Source: Actinomadura barringtoniae (GTDB taxonomy: Bacteria > Actinomycetota > Actinomycetes > Streptosporangiales > Streptosporangiaceae). Taken from it: a DNA stretch of 64,000 nucleotides. Location: contig NZ_JAGEOJ010000001.1 in the NCBI RefSeq assembly GCF_017573505.1, forward strand, positions 1-64,000, given 5' to 3'. Shown piece after piece: positions 35,467 through 44,202 of the stretch (positions are counted from its first letter, which is position 1; the number at the start of each line of letters is the position of its first letter). The notes beneath the pieces were generated by a model, which made no database searches, was not told the origin of the DNA, and saw only the letters and a program-made list of their open reading frames with translations. The position numbers and the translations under genes were made by a program.

Positions 35467-38445
35467 TCAGTCTTCGACGGTGGCGGGTTCGGGTGGGGCG
35501 CCGGCGGGCTTGGTGACGCGCGGGCGGCGGGTGCGGCGGCGGGGGCGGCCGTTGGCGCCTGAGGCGTCGTCGTCGGAGGACGGGGCGCTGCCGTTGAGGT
35601 CGGTGGCCTCGGCGGCGACGGGCTCCAGGGTGCCGGGGACGGTCTCGGCGGCGTCCTGGGCCGCCTCGGCGGCCTCGGTCGCCTCCTCCTCGGCGGCGGC
35701 CTCGGACTTGGCGAGCTTGTCCTCGACGGCCTTCTCGACGTCGCCCTTCCGCTTGCGGCGGCGGCCGCCGGACTCCTTGGCGGGCTTGTCGGCCTTGGGC
35801 TCCATCGGCGTCAGGTGAACGTGGATGCCGCGGCCGTTGCAGGACTCGCAGGTCTCCGAGAAGGCCTCGAGCAGGCCCTGGCCGACGCGCTTGCGGGTCA
35901 TCTGGACCAGGCCCAGCGAGGTGACCTCGGCGACCTGGTGCTTGGTGCGGTCCCGCGACAGGCACTCGACCATGCGGCGCAGGACCAGGTCGCGGTTGCT
36001 CTCCAGGACCATGTCGATGAAGTCGATGACCACGATGCCGCCGATGTCGCGCAGGCGGAGCTGGCGGACGATCTCCTCGGCGGCCTCGAGGTTGTTGCGG
36101 GTGACCGTCTCCTCGAGGTTGCCGCCCTGGCCGGTGAACTTGCCGGTGTTGACGTCGATGACCGTCATGGCCTCGGTGCGGTCGATCACCAGCGAGCCGC
36201 CGGACGGGAGCCAGACCTTGCGGTCCAGCGCCTTGGCGATCTGCTCGTCGATGCGGAAGCCCGACAGGACGTCCTCGTCGCCTTCCCAGCGCACCAGGCG
36301 GTCGGCCAGGTGCGGCGCGACGTACTGGACGTAGTCGGCGACGGTCTCCCAGGCGTCCGGGCCGGCGACGACCAGCTTGTTGAAGTCCTCGTTGAAGATG
36401 TCGCGGACCACGCGGATCGTGAGGTCGGGCTCACCGTGCAGGAGCGACGGCGCGGACGCGGTCTTGACCTGCTTCTGGATGTGCTCCCACTGCGCGGCCA
36501 GGCGCGACACGTCCCGCGCGAGCTCTTCCTCGGTGGCGCCCTCGGCGGCGGTACGGACGATCACACCGGCGTTCTCCGGCATGACCTTCTTGAGGATGCT
36601 CTTGAGGCGGCTGCGCTCCTTGTCGGGGAGCTTGCGGCTGATGCCGGTCATCGAGCCGTCCGGCACGTACACCAGGTAGCGGCCGGGGAGCGAGACCTGG
36701 CTGGTCAGGCGGGCGCCCTTGTGGCCGATCGGGTCCTTGGTCACCTGGACGAGGACCGACTGGCCGGACTTCAGCGCGGACTCGATGCGGCGCGGCTGGC
36801 CCTCCAGGCCCGCGACGTCCCAGTTGACCTCGCCCGCGTACAGGACGGCGTTGCGGCCCTTACCGATGTCGACGAACGCGGCCTCCATGGAGGGCAGCAC
36901 GTTCTGGACCTTGCCGAGGTAGACGTTGCCCACGTACGACTGGTGGGTGGCGCGGTTGACGTAGTGCTCGACCAGGACGTCGTCCTCGAGCACCGCGATC
37001 TGGGTGCGGTCGCCCTCCTGGCGGACCACCATCTCGCGCTTCACCGACTCGCGGCGGGCCAGGAACTCGGCCTCGGTGATCACCGGCGGGCGGCGGCGGC
37101 CCTGCTCGCGGCCCTCGCGGCGGCGCTGCTTCTTGGCCTCCAGGCGCGTCGAGCCGCGCACGGACTGGACCTCGTCCTCGACTGCGCGCGAGTCGCGGAC
37201 GTGGACGACGGTGTTCGGCGGGTCGTCCTGCGTGCCGTTGCCTTCGCCGTCACCCGTGCTGCGGCGGCGACGGCGCCTGCGGCGGCGGCTGGAGCCGCTG
37301 CCGGAATCGGAGTCGTCGTCGTCCGAGTCGTCGTCGGAGTCGTCGGCCTTGTCGGCGGCACGGTCGGACTTGTCGGCCTTCTCGGCGCGGTCGGCCCGGC
37401 TCTTGCCCTTGGGCTTGGGCTCGTCCTTGACGGAGTCCTGCTCGGACTCGGCGTCCTGGCCGCCCTCGTCCTCGCCGGCCTCCTTGCCACCACGGCCGCG
37501 GCCACGGCCGCCCCGGCGGCGACGGCGGCGCGACGGGCGGTCGCCGTTCTCGTCGTCCTCGTCGTCGGCGGCGCCGTTCTCGTCGGCCTCGTCCTCGGGC
37601 CGCTCCTCCTCGGCGGGCGCCTCGGTGGTCTTCGGACCCTTCGGCTCGTCCTTCTTGACGTCCTTCTTGGCCTTGGCGGGCGCGGAAGAACCGGCCTCCG
37701 GCGGCTGGAAGACGACCATCGGCGGCTGGAAGGTCACCGACGGCACACCGCCCGCGGCCTCCTCGTCGTCCTCGGTCTCGGCCGAGGCGGCGGGCACGGC
37801 GGGCGTGCCGGGCGCGGCCGGAACCTCGGGAACGGCCGGGACCTCGGGCGGCGGGCCCGCGGCGGCGGTGGCGCGCTTGCGGCTGCGGGTCCGGGTCGTC
37901 TTCGGCGCGGGCTCCTCGGCGGCCTCCACGGCCTCGGCGCCCTCGGGCGCCTGAGTCGCGGGCTCGGCGGTCGCGCCCTCACCGGCAGACTCGGCGGTGG
38001 CGGCCTCGGCGGTCTTCTTGGTGGTCTTGCGGGTCGTACGCGACCGGGTGGCCTTCTTCGGCGGCGCGGCGTCCCCAGCGGCGGCCGGGGCCTCGGCGGC
38101 CTCAGGGCCGTCGGTGGCCTGGGCGTCCACCGGGGCGTCGGTCACCGCGGCCTTGGCCTTGCTCGCGGCGCGCGACCTGGACCTCGCCGGGGCCTTCGCC
38201 TCGGCGGGCTCGGCCGGCTCGGCGGACCCGGCCGGCTCGGCGGCCTCCCTGACCTGGTCCGCGGCCGGAGCGAGGGGCGCCGACGCCGGCGCGGCGTCGT
38301 CGATCTCCGGGGGCGGTCCGGCCGGGCGGCTCGCGGCGCGGCGGCGGGTGCGCGTCCGCTTGGCGGCGCTACCGGTCTCGCTGCCGGTCTCGTTATCGGT
38401 ATCAGTGCGTTCGGCCGTGGCCGAATCGGCTTCGTTCTCTAGCAT
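35467..38445 (-). CDS. rne: Ribonuclease E/G
   Basis: A 992-aa endoribonuclease for mRNA decay and rRNA maturation. As in other actinobacteria, the catalytic core sits in the middle. A long disordered N-terminus (about 1-480, Ala/Glu/Pro/Lys/Arg-rich with basic RRRRRGGRGRG patches) precedes the S1 domain (SYVGNVYLGKVQNVLPSMEA). The DNase I-like catalytic region follows (VIDRTEAMTVIDVNTGKFTG, GGIVVIDFIDM with the Mg-binding Asp pair), then the Zn-link CESCNGRG. An acidic/basic tail of about 110 residues ends the protein. The disordered arms probably scaffold RNA and partner proteins. Confidence 0.95.
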   Translation of the reverse strand: MLENEADSATAERTDTDNETGSETGSAAKRTRTRRRAASRPAGPPPEIDDAAPASAPLAPAADQVREAAEPAGSAEPAEPAEAKAPARSRSRAASKAKAAVTDAPVDAQATDGPEAAEAPAAAGDAAPPKKATRSRTTRKTTKKTAEAATAESAGEGATAEPATQAPEGAEAVEAAEEPAPKTTRTRSRKRATAAAGPPPEVPAVPEVPAAPGTPAVPAASAETEDDEEAAGGVPSVTFQPPMVVFQPPEAGSSAPAKAKKDVKKDEPKGPKTTEAPAEEERPEDEADENGAADDEDDENGDRPSRRRRRRGGRGRGRGGKEAGEDEGGQDAESEQDSVKDEPKPKGKSRADRAEKADKSDRAADKADDSDDDSDDDDSDSGSGSSRRRRRRRRRSTGDGEGNGTQDDPPNTVVHVRDSRAVEDEVQSVRGSTRLEAKKQRRREGREQGRRRPPVITEAEFLARRESVKREMVVRQEGDRTQIAVLEDDVLVEHYVNRATHQSYVGNVYLGKVQNVLPSMEAAFVDIGKGRNAVLYAGEVNWDVAGLEGQPRRIESALKSGQSVLVQVTKDPIGHKGARLTSQVSLPGRYLVYVPDGSMTGISRKLPDKERSRLKSILKKVMPENAGVIVRTAAEGATEEELARDVSRLAAQWEHIQKQVKTASAPSLLHGEPDLTIRVVRDIFNEDFNKLVVAGPDAWETVADYVQYVAPHLADRLVRWEGDEDVLSGFRIDEQIAKALDRKVWLPSGGSLVIDRTEAMTVIDVNTGKFTGQGGNLEETVTRNNLEAAEEIVRQLRLRDIGGIVVIDFIDMVLESNRDLVLRRMVECLSRDRTKHQVAEVTSLGLVQMTRKRVGQGLLEAFSETCESCNGRGIHVHLTPMEPKADKPAKESGGRRRKRKGDVEKAVEDKLAKSEAAAEEEATEAAEAAQDAAETVPGTLEPVAAEATDLNGSAPSSDDDASGANGRPRRRTRRPRVTKPAGAPPEPATVED

Positions 38446-38651
38446 CCGGGCAATCTCCCGTCAGGTTCCCGGGCGCGACCGCACGCTCCGCCATCGGGCG
38501 GATCGGTGCGGTGCGCCGCACGGGAACTCTCCGTCAGTCGTTGGCGCCGTCGTCCCCGGCCCAGTCAGGACCGGCGGCGACGACAAAGTCGTCGGGGGTG
38601 CGCTCGTTCACCCCTGCGGACCGGTTCCGTGGAGCCACCACGGCTTCGGCC

Positions 38652-39530
38652 CTAAGAACGGGCGCTGACGGCATCCACGCTCGCGGCTTCACCGGACTGC
38701 GCGTGCGCAGGACCATGGGCCGCCTCGGCAACGTCGCCGGACGGCTCTGCGGTCTCCCGCCCGGGCCGAACCCGGTCGGGATGAAGCGGATCCGCGAGCT
38801 CACCGGTGACCGCGTCGAGGGGCCCCTGCGCCAGCCTGGTCACCAGTGGCGGTGACGGCGGCGCGAGGTCGGCGACCTGGCGCAGTCCGGTGAGGATGTC
38901 GTCGGGTCGTACGGCAGGTGTGGTATGCCGAACAACCATTCGAAGTATCGCACAAGGGGCATCCACCGCCTCGGCGGCACGCCGGTCCAGCTCGCACGCG
39001 GACACGGCGGCGCGCACGTCGAACCGGCGCCGTCCCTTCTTGGTGAGGCGTTCCACCTCGATCTCGTCGGCGGCCAAGAAGGCGGCCACGGCCGCGGCCG
39101 CGTCGCCATCGGCGACGCCGTCGAGCCTGATCCGCCATTCGGACGCCTCGAGCCGTTCGGCGAACGCGCTCGGCTTGCTCTGCGCGCCGCCGGGCACCGC
39201 GGCGACGGGCACGACGTCAAGAATGTCGATGCCGTCGGGCAGTGCCGCGTCGAGGTCGGTCCGCACCCGCTCAGGGTCGCGGGTCTCGGTCAACCCGATC
39301 TCGAGGTATTCGGCCTCACTGGCCACCCCGGTCGCCGCCGCACCCGTGTACGAGATCTTCGGGTGCGGAGTGAATCCCGCACTGAACGCGACAGGCACCC
39401 CGGCGCGCCGAACGGCGCGTTCCACGGCCCGGGATATGTCGCGGTGGCTTGTGAACCGCAGCCTGCCGCGCTTGGCATAGCGCACCCGCAGGCGCTGGAT
39501 CACAGGGGCCGGTGCAGGGCCCTCCGGCAT
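38652..39530 (-). CDS. TIGR03936 family radical-SAM-associated protein
   Basis: A 292-aa protein. RLRVRYAKRGRLRFTSHRDISRAVERAVRR and VPVAFSAGFTPHPKISY are the fixed signature of TIGR03936 (DUF2344). These proteins accompany, or are fused to, the TIGR03960 radical SAM enzyme. Here the partner gene is separated by a methyltransferase gene (39982-40959) transcribed the other way, an unusual split. The C-terminal 60 residues are low complexity (PSGDVAEAAHGPAHAQSG). It lies 206 nt upstream of rne and may be co-transcribed with it. Confidence 0.88.
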   Translation of the reverse strand: MPEGPAPAPVIQRLRVRYAKRGRLRFTSHRDISRAVERAVRRAGVPVAFSAGFTPHPKISYTGAAATGVASEAEYLEIGLTETRDPERVRTDLDAALPDGIDILDVVPVAAVPGGAQSKPSAFAERLEASEWRIRLDGVADGDAAAAVAAFLAADEIEVERLTKKGRRRFDVRAAVSACELDRRAAEAVDAPCAILRMVVRHTTPAVRPDDILTGLRQVADLAPPSPPLVTRLAQGPLDAVTGELADPLHPDRVRPGRETAEPSGDVAEAAHGPAHAQSGEAASVDAVSARS

Positions 39531-39981
39531 GGGAGCCAGGGCTTTAGTCCTTCCTACTCGTGTCGAGTCGAAAACGTCTCCCTATAGAGTACGGCCCCCT
39601 GGCACACCCGGCGCCGACCACACCGCGCTCTGTTCCAGGCTTCTGCGGTCTCGGCCCGCTCGCCTGGCGGCCCGCGAGCCGTACCGCACAAGCGGCGAGC
39701 GCGACATCGCTTCGCGATCTGGCCTGCGGGCCCTCGCCTCCGGCTTCGGGCCCGCAGGCCAGGTAGCGCGCTCGCGTGCGTGGCTGAGACCCACTTTGAA
39801 CAGGCCTGAAGCCCACCACCGCCCGCCCTTGCCCGGTCGGGCTTACCAGCCCTCAAGTGTGACGGACATCACTCGCTGCAGTTGTTCAGGCAATGGCCAC
39901 CCGAGAGTCACCCGGGATCATTCCCCGCTACGCCATAGTGACCCGTTCTTTCTCGCCGCTTCCTCGCAGGAGGTCGTGCCC
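39531..39981. other. 450-nt gene-free region with a long hairpin
   Basis: This region separates the TIGR03936 gene from the divergent methyltransferase gene. Open frames here have no supported start or domain. It holds a perfect 14-bp inverted repeat, TGGCCTGCGGGCCC (39720-39733) and GGGCCCGCAGGCCA (39748-39761), around a 14-nt loop. It also holds a CRP-like site at 39858-39873, listed separately. AGGAGG at 39968-39973 is the ribosome site of the next gene. Confidence 0.6.
39858..39873. promoter_or_regulatory. Possible CRP-type binding site
   Basis: TGTGACGGACATCACT matches the CRP consensus TGTGA-N6-TCACA at nine of the ten fixed positions, about 110 nt upstream of the methyltransferase start. 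Actinobacterial Crp proteins (for example M. tuberculosis Rv3676) bind the same motif. A single match in a high-GC genome can be chance. Confidence 0.45.
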
Positions 39982-40959
39982 GTGCGCGTCCCCACCTTCC
40001 GGCAACTGGGCCTGATCTGCCTTGCCGGAGTCCTCGTCACGCTCGTCGTGGCGGTCGTTCTGTCCGCCTCCGGAACGGTTCCGGCGGGCCCCGCCACGGC
40101 GGCCGTCCTCGGCGCCGTCGTGCTGGCCGGGATCGCCCTGGTGTCGGGGATGGTGCGGCGCCTCGACGACAAGGTTCAGCGTCTCACGGCGAGACACGGC
40201 CGCGCCGAGGAGGCGATGGAGCGGTCCGAACTCGAGAACGGGCGGCGCCACGACGACCTCGTGAAGCGCCTGGGCGACCTCGACGAGCACGTCTCCAAGG
40301 CCCGCGAGTGGGTGAGCCGGGACGTCTTCACCGCCTACCAGCAGGTCGAGGCCATGATCGACCTGCGCGCGCTGGTCACCCCGCGGGCGCCGATGCCGGC
40401 GCTGCGGCACTGGGCGCTGTCGCCGGACGCGCTGCGGCTCATCGTCCGCGAGGCCCACACCCGCCGCCCCGGGCTGATCGTCGAGTGCGGCAGCGGCGCG
40501 TCCAGCGTGTGGCTCGGGTACGTCGTCCAGTCGCTCGGGACCGGCCGGATCGTGTCCCTGGAGCACGACGAGCGGTTCGCCAACGCCACGCAGGACCTCG
40601 TCCGGGCCCATGACCTGCAGGACGTCGTCGAGGTCCGCTACGCGCCGCTCACGGCCTGGCAGGGCGAGAACGGCCCCAAGGAGTGGTACGACACGAGCGT
40701 GATCGGCGACCTGGAGGGCATCGGGCTGCTGGTCGTGGACGGCCCGCCCGGCACCGGCGGCCCCGCCGCGCGCTACCCGGCGGGCCCTGAGCTCCTACCG
40801 CGCTGCGCCCCCGACGCGCTGATCCTGCTGGACGACGCGCACCGGGCCGACGAGCGCGCGGTCAGCGACCGCTGGCTGAAGGAGAACGAGGGGCTCGTCC
40901 GTACGGAGTACACCTTCGACAAGCATCTGCACGCGTTCCACCGCCCCCACCCCGCCTAG
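39982..40959 (+). CDS. Membrane-anchored class I methyltransferase (Methyltransf_24-like)
   Basis: A 325-aa protein with two N-terminal transmembrane helices (LGLICLAGVLVTLVVAVVL and AATAAVLGAVVLAGIALV-like), then a coiled-coil-like stretch (about 65-115, RRLDDKVQRLTARHGRAEEA). A SAM-binding domain starts at about residue 160 (GLIVECGSGASSVWLGYVV, RIVSLEHDERF, LLVVDGPPG, LILLDDAHR). This resembles O-methyltransferases that act on surface sugars or lipids. The GTG at 39982 lies eight nt after AGGAGG, and the GTG at 39976 is too close to it. It splits the TIGR03936/TIGR03960 pair. Confidence 0.82.
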   Translation: MRVPTFRQLGLICLAGVLVTLVVAVVLSASGTVPAGPATAAVLGAVVLAGIALVSGMVRRLDDKVQRLTARHGRAEEAMERSELENGRRHDDLVKRLGDLDEHVSKAREWVSRDVFTAYQQVEAMIDLRALVTPRAPMPALRHWALSPDALRLIVREAHTRRPGLIVECGSGASSVWLGYVVQSLGTGRIVSLEHDERFANATQDLVRAHDLQDVVEVRYAPLTAWQGENGPKEWYDTSVIGDLEGIGLLVVDGPPGTGGPAARYPAGPELLPRCAPDALILLDDAHRADERAVSDRWLKENEGLVRTEYTFDKHLHAFHRPHPA

Positions 40960-40963
40960 AACA

Positions 40964-41026
40964 CGCCGATCTTGCTCTCAGCGCCCTTTCAAGGCTGAAA
41001 TGAGGGCGATGAGAGCAAGATCGGCG
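40964..41026. repeat. 63-bp palindromic element, copy 1
   Basis: 24-bp arms (40964-40987, starting CGCCGATCTTGCTCTCA, and 41003-41026) with a single mismatch, around a 15-nt loop. The same element with perfect arms occurs at 49724-49786. It fills the gap between the convergent methyltransferase and TIGR03960 genes and may work as a terminator. Confidence 0.9.
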
Positions 41027-41031
41027 AATTC

Positions 41032-42954
41032 TCAGACGACGCTGAGCGGGAGCAGCTTCTTTCCGGTCGGGCCGATCTGGATCTCGGTGCCCATGGTCGG
41101 GCACACGCCGCAGTCGTAGCACGGGGTCCAGCGGCAGTCCTCGACCTCGGTCTCGTCGACGGCGTCCTGCCAGTCCTGCCAGAGCCACTCGCGGTCGAGC
41201 CCGGCGTCCAGGTGGTCCCAGGGCAGGACCTCGACCTCTTCGCGCTCCCGAACGGTGTACCAGTCCAGGTCCACGCCGTACCCGCCCAGGACCTTGTCGG
41301 CCGCGGCGGTCCAGCGCTCGTAGGAGAAGTGCTCGGTCCAGCCGTCGAAGCGGCCGCCGTCCTCCCAGACCGCCCGCACGACCGCGCCGACGCGCCGGTC
41401 GCCGCGCGACAGCAGGCCCTCGACGATCGAGGGCTGGCCGTCGTGGTAGCGCAGGCCGATGGCCTTGCCGTACTCCCGGTCGCCGCGCAGCGCGTCCTTC
41501 AGCGCCTTCAGGCGCCGATCCACGGTCTCGTGGTCGCACTGCGCGGCCCACTGGAACGGGGTGTGGGGCTTCGGCACGAACCCGCCGATGGAGACCGTGC
41601 AGCGGATGTCGCGGCGGCCGGTGGCGTCCCGGCCGGCCTTGATGACCCGCTTGGCCATGTCGGCGATCGCGAGGACGTCCTCGTCCTCCTCGGTCGGCAG
41701 CCCGCACATGAAGTACAGCTTGACCTGCCGCCAGCCGTTCTCGTAGGCGGTGGTCACGGTGCGGATGAGGTCGTCCTCGCTGACCATCTTGTTGATCACC
41801 TTGCGCATCCGCTCGGACCCGCCCTCGGGGGCGAACGTGAGGCCCGAGCGCCGCCCGCCGCGCGAGAACTCGTTCGCGAGCGTGATGTTGAAGGCGTCCA
41901 CGCGGGTGGACGGCAGCGACAGCGAGGTGTTGGTGCCCTCGTAGCGGTCGGCCAGGCCCTTGGCCACGTCGCCGATCTCGCTGTGGTCGGCGCTGGACAG
42001 GCTGAGCAGGCCGACCTCCTGGAACCCCGACTCCTTCAGGCCCGTCTCGACCATGTCGCCGATCGTGGTGATCGACCGTTCCCGCACCGGGCGGGTGATC
42101 ATGCCCGCCTGGCAGAACCGGCAGCCGCGCGTGCAGCCGCGGAAGATCTCCACGCTGAACCGCTCGTGCACGGTCTCGGCCAGCGGGACCAGCGGCTTCT
42201 TCGGGTACGGCCAGGCGTCCAGGTCCATGACCGTGTGCTTGTCGACCCGCCACGGCACGCCCGGCCGGTTCGGGGCGACGCGCTGGATCCGGCCGTCGTC
42301 CAGGTAGGTCACGTCGTAGAACTTCGGCACGTACACGCCGCCCGAGGCCGCCAGCCGCATCAGCAGCTCGTCGCGGCCGCCCGGGGAGCCCTCGGCCTTC
42401 CACTCGCGCACGACCTCGGTGATCGCCAGCGCGATCTCCTCGCCGTCGCCGAGCACGGCGGCGTCCAGGAAGCCCGCGATCGGCTCGGGGTTGAACGCGG
42501 CGTGCCCGCCCGCCAGCACGATCGGGTGCTCGTCCCCGCGGTCGGCGGCCTCCAGCGGGATTCCCGCGAGGTCCAGCGCCGTCAGCAGGTTGGTGTAGCC
42601 GAGCTCGGTGGAGAACGAGACGCCGAACACGTCGAACGCGCCGACCGGCCGGTGCCCGTCCACGGTGAACTGCGGGATCTGGTTGTCCCGCATGATCTGT
42701 TCCATGTCGGGCCAGACCGAGTAGGTGCGCTCGGCCAGCGTCCCCTCGCGCTCGTTGAGGATCTCGTAGAGGATCTGGACGCCCTGGTTGGGCAGCCCGA
42801 CCTCGTAGGCGTCGGGATACATCAGCGCCCACCGCACGTCGGCCTCGTCCCAGTCCTTGACCTGGGAGTTCAGCTCGCCGCCGACGTACTGAATCGGCTT
42901 CTGCACGCGCGGAAGCAGCGGCTCCAGGCGCGGGAAGATCGACTCAACGGGCAT
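41032..42954 (-). CDS. TIGR03960 family B12-binding radical SAM protein
   Basis: A 640-aa enzyme. The N-terminal B12-binding-like region (WALMYPDAYEVGLPNQGVQI) precedes the radical SAM domain with the 4Fe-4S cluster cysteines in CRGCTRGCRFCQ (CxxxCxxC). FSRGGRRSGLTFAPEGGSERM follows. A C-terminal cysteine patch (CRWTPCYDCGVCPTMG) may hold an extra cluster. Its role is unproven, though the family is nearly universal in actinobacteria beside mre and rne genes. It lies 57 nt downstream of rodA and ends in a 63-bp palindromic element. Confidence 0.93.
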   Translation of the reverse strand: MPVESIFPRLEPLLPRVQKPIQYVGGELNSQVKDWDEADVRWALMYPDAYEVGLPNQGVQILYEILNEREGTLAERTYSVWPDMEQIMRDNQIPQFTVDGHRPVGAFDVFGVSFSTELGYTNLLTALDLAGIPLEAADRGDEHPIVLAGGHAAFNPEPIAGFLDAAVLGDGEEIALAITEVVREWKAEGSPGGRDELLMRLAASGGVYVPKFYDVTYLDDGRIQRVAPNRPGVPWRVDKHTVMDLDAWPYPKKPLVPLAETVHERFSVEIFRGCTRGCRFCQAGMITRPVRERSITTIGDMVETGLKESGFQEVGLLSLSSADHSEIGDVAKGLADRYEGTNTSLSLPSTRVDAFNITLANEFSRGGRRSGLTFAPEGGSERMRKVINKMVSEDDLIRTVTTAYENGWRQVKLYFMCGLPTEEDEDVLAIADMAKRVIKAGRDATGRRDIRCTVSIGGFVPKPHTPFQWAAQCDHETVDRRLKALKDALRGDREYGKAIGLRYHDGQPSIVEGLLSRGDRRVGAVVRAVWEDGGRFDGWTEHFSYERWTAAADKVLGGYGVDLDWYTVREREEVEVLPWDHLDAGLDREWLWQDWQDAVDETEVEDCRWTPCYDCGVCPTMGTEIQIGPTGKKLLPLSVV

Positions 42955-43011
42955 GGGTGTCCTCCAGCGGACGGGATCGCAAGGTCAACCACCCAGGATA
43001 GTGCCGCGCGC

Positions 43012-44202
43012 CTAATCGAAAGGCCGTCGGCGGACATGAACGGCCTGCAGCAACCCCAGGGCGATCATGTTGGCGAACGTCGCCGACCCCCCGTACGACA
43101 CGAACGGCAGCGGCAGGCCGGTGATCGGCATGATCCCCAGCGTCATCCCGATGTTCTCGAACGCCTGGAACGCCAGCCAGCAGACCACGCCCGTCGCGAC
43201 CAGCGTGCCGAACAGGTCGGCGGCCTGGGTGGCGATCCGCAGCCCGCGCCACAGCACGACCCCGAGCAGGATCACGATCAGCGCGGCGCCGAGGAACCCC
43301 AGTTCCTCCCCCGCGACCGTGAAGATGAAGTCGGTCTGCTGCTCGGGCACGAAGTGGCCGCCGGTCTGCTCGCCGTTGAACAGCCCCTTGCCGTGCACGC
43401 CGCCCGAGCCGATCGCGATCCGCGCCTGCTGGGCGTTGTAGCCCGCGCCGCGCGGGTCGGCCGACGGGTCGAGGAACGCGGTGAAACGGTCGAGCTGGTA
43501 GGGCTTCAGCAGCCCGAAGAACCAGACGGCGAACCCGGTGAGGACGGCGCCGCCGACCAGGCCCGCCAGCCAGCGCTTCTGCGCGCCCGACACCGCGAGC
43601 ATGCCGAGCACCACGGCCGCGAAGACCAGCGTGGTCCCCAGGTCGGGCTGCAGCATGATCAGCGCCGCCGGGACGCCGGTGAGGCCCAGCGCGAGCAGCA
43701 CGTCCTTGCGGCCCGGCCCGATCTCGCCGTCGCGCGGTTCACCCAGGATCATGGCCAGCAGCACGACGAGGCCGACCTTGGCGAACTCCGACGGCTGCAC
43801 CTGGAAGCCGCCGCCGATCACGATCCACGAGTGCGAGCCGTTGATCGTCGAGCCGAGCGGGGTCAGCACCAGCGCCAGCCCCACGCAGGCCAGCCCGTAC
43901 AGGATCGGCACGTAGGCGCGCAGCAGCCGGTAGTCGAGCACGGTCACCAGGGCGCAGAGCACGATGCCGATGACCAGGTTGAGGATGTGCCGCTTGAGGA
44001 AGCCCTCGGGGTCCTGCCCCTTCTCGGTGAGCAGCTGGAACGTGGCGGAGCGGACCAGCAGCGCGCCGAGCACCGACAGCGCCGCCACGGCCCCGAGCAG
44101 CGTCCAGTCGAGCCCGCGCAGGCCCGACAGGCGGCGCTGCCATACGCCGCGGTCGCGGTAGCCGCCGACCGTGCCGGCGCTCGGCCCCAGGTTGCCGATC
44201 AT
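43012..44202 (-). CDS. rodA: Rod-shape-determining SEDS glycosyltransferase RodA
   Basis: A 396-aa SEDS protein with about ten transmembrane helices. GVQPSEFAK-like GFQVQPSEFAKVGLVVLLA, DLGTTLVFAAV and GGSATFANMIALGLLQ are the FtsW/RodA/SpoVE signatures. It polymerises lipid II into glycan strands with its partner PBP2, whose gene overlaps it by ATGA. The cytoplasmic N-terminus of about 30 residues is normal for actinobacteria. It belongs to the mreBCD-mrdA-rodA cell-elongation operon. Confidence 0.94.
   Translation of the reverse strand: MIGNLGPSAGTVGGYRDRGVWQRRLSGLRGLDWTLLGAVAALSVLGALLVRSATFQLLTEKGQDPEGFLKRHILNLVIGIVLCALVTVLDYRLLRAYVPILYGLACVGLALVLTPLGSTINGSHSWIVIGGGFQVQPSEFAKVGLVVLLAMILGEPRDGEIGPGRKDVLLALGLTGVPAALIMLQPDLGTTLVFAAVVLGMLAVSGAQKRWLAGLVGGAVLTGFAVWFFGLLKPYQLDRFTAFLDPSADPRGAGYNAQQARIAIGSGGVHGKGLFNGEQTGGHFVPEQQTDFIFTVAGEELGFLGAALIVILLGVVLWRGLRIATQAADLFGTLVATGVVCWLAFQAFENIGMTLGIMPITGLPLPFVSYGGSATFANMIALGLLQAVHVRRRPFD

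Noticed and set aside
35815..38442. An 875-codon open frame antisense to rne
   Set aside because: It mirrors the low-complexity rne sequence, and its Leu/Gly-rich translation is an artefact.
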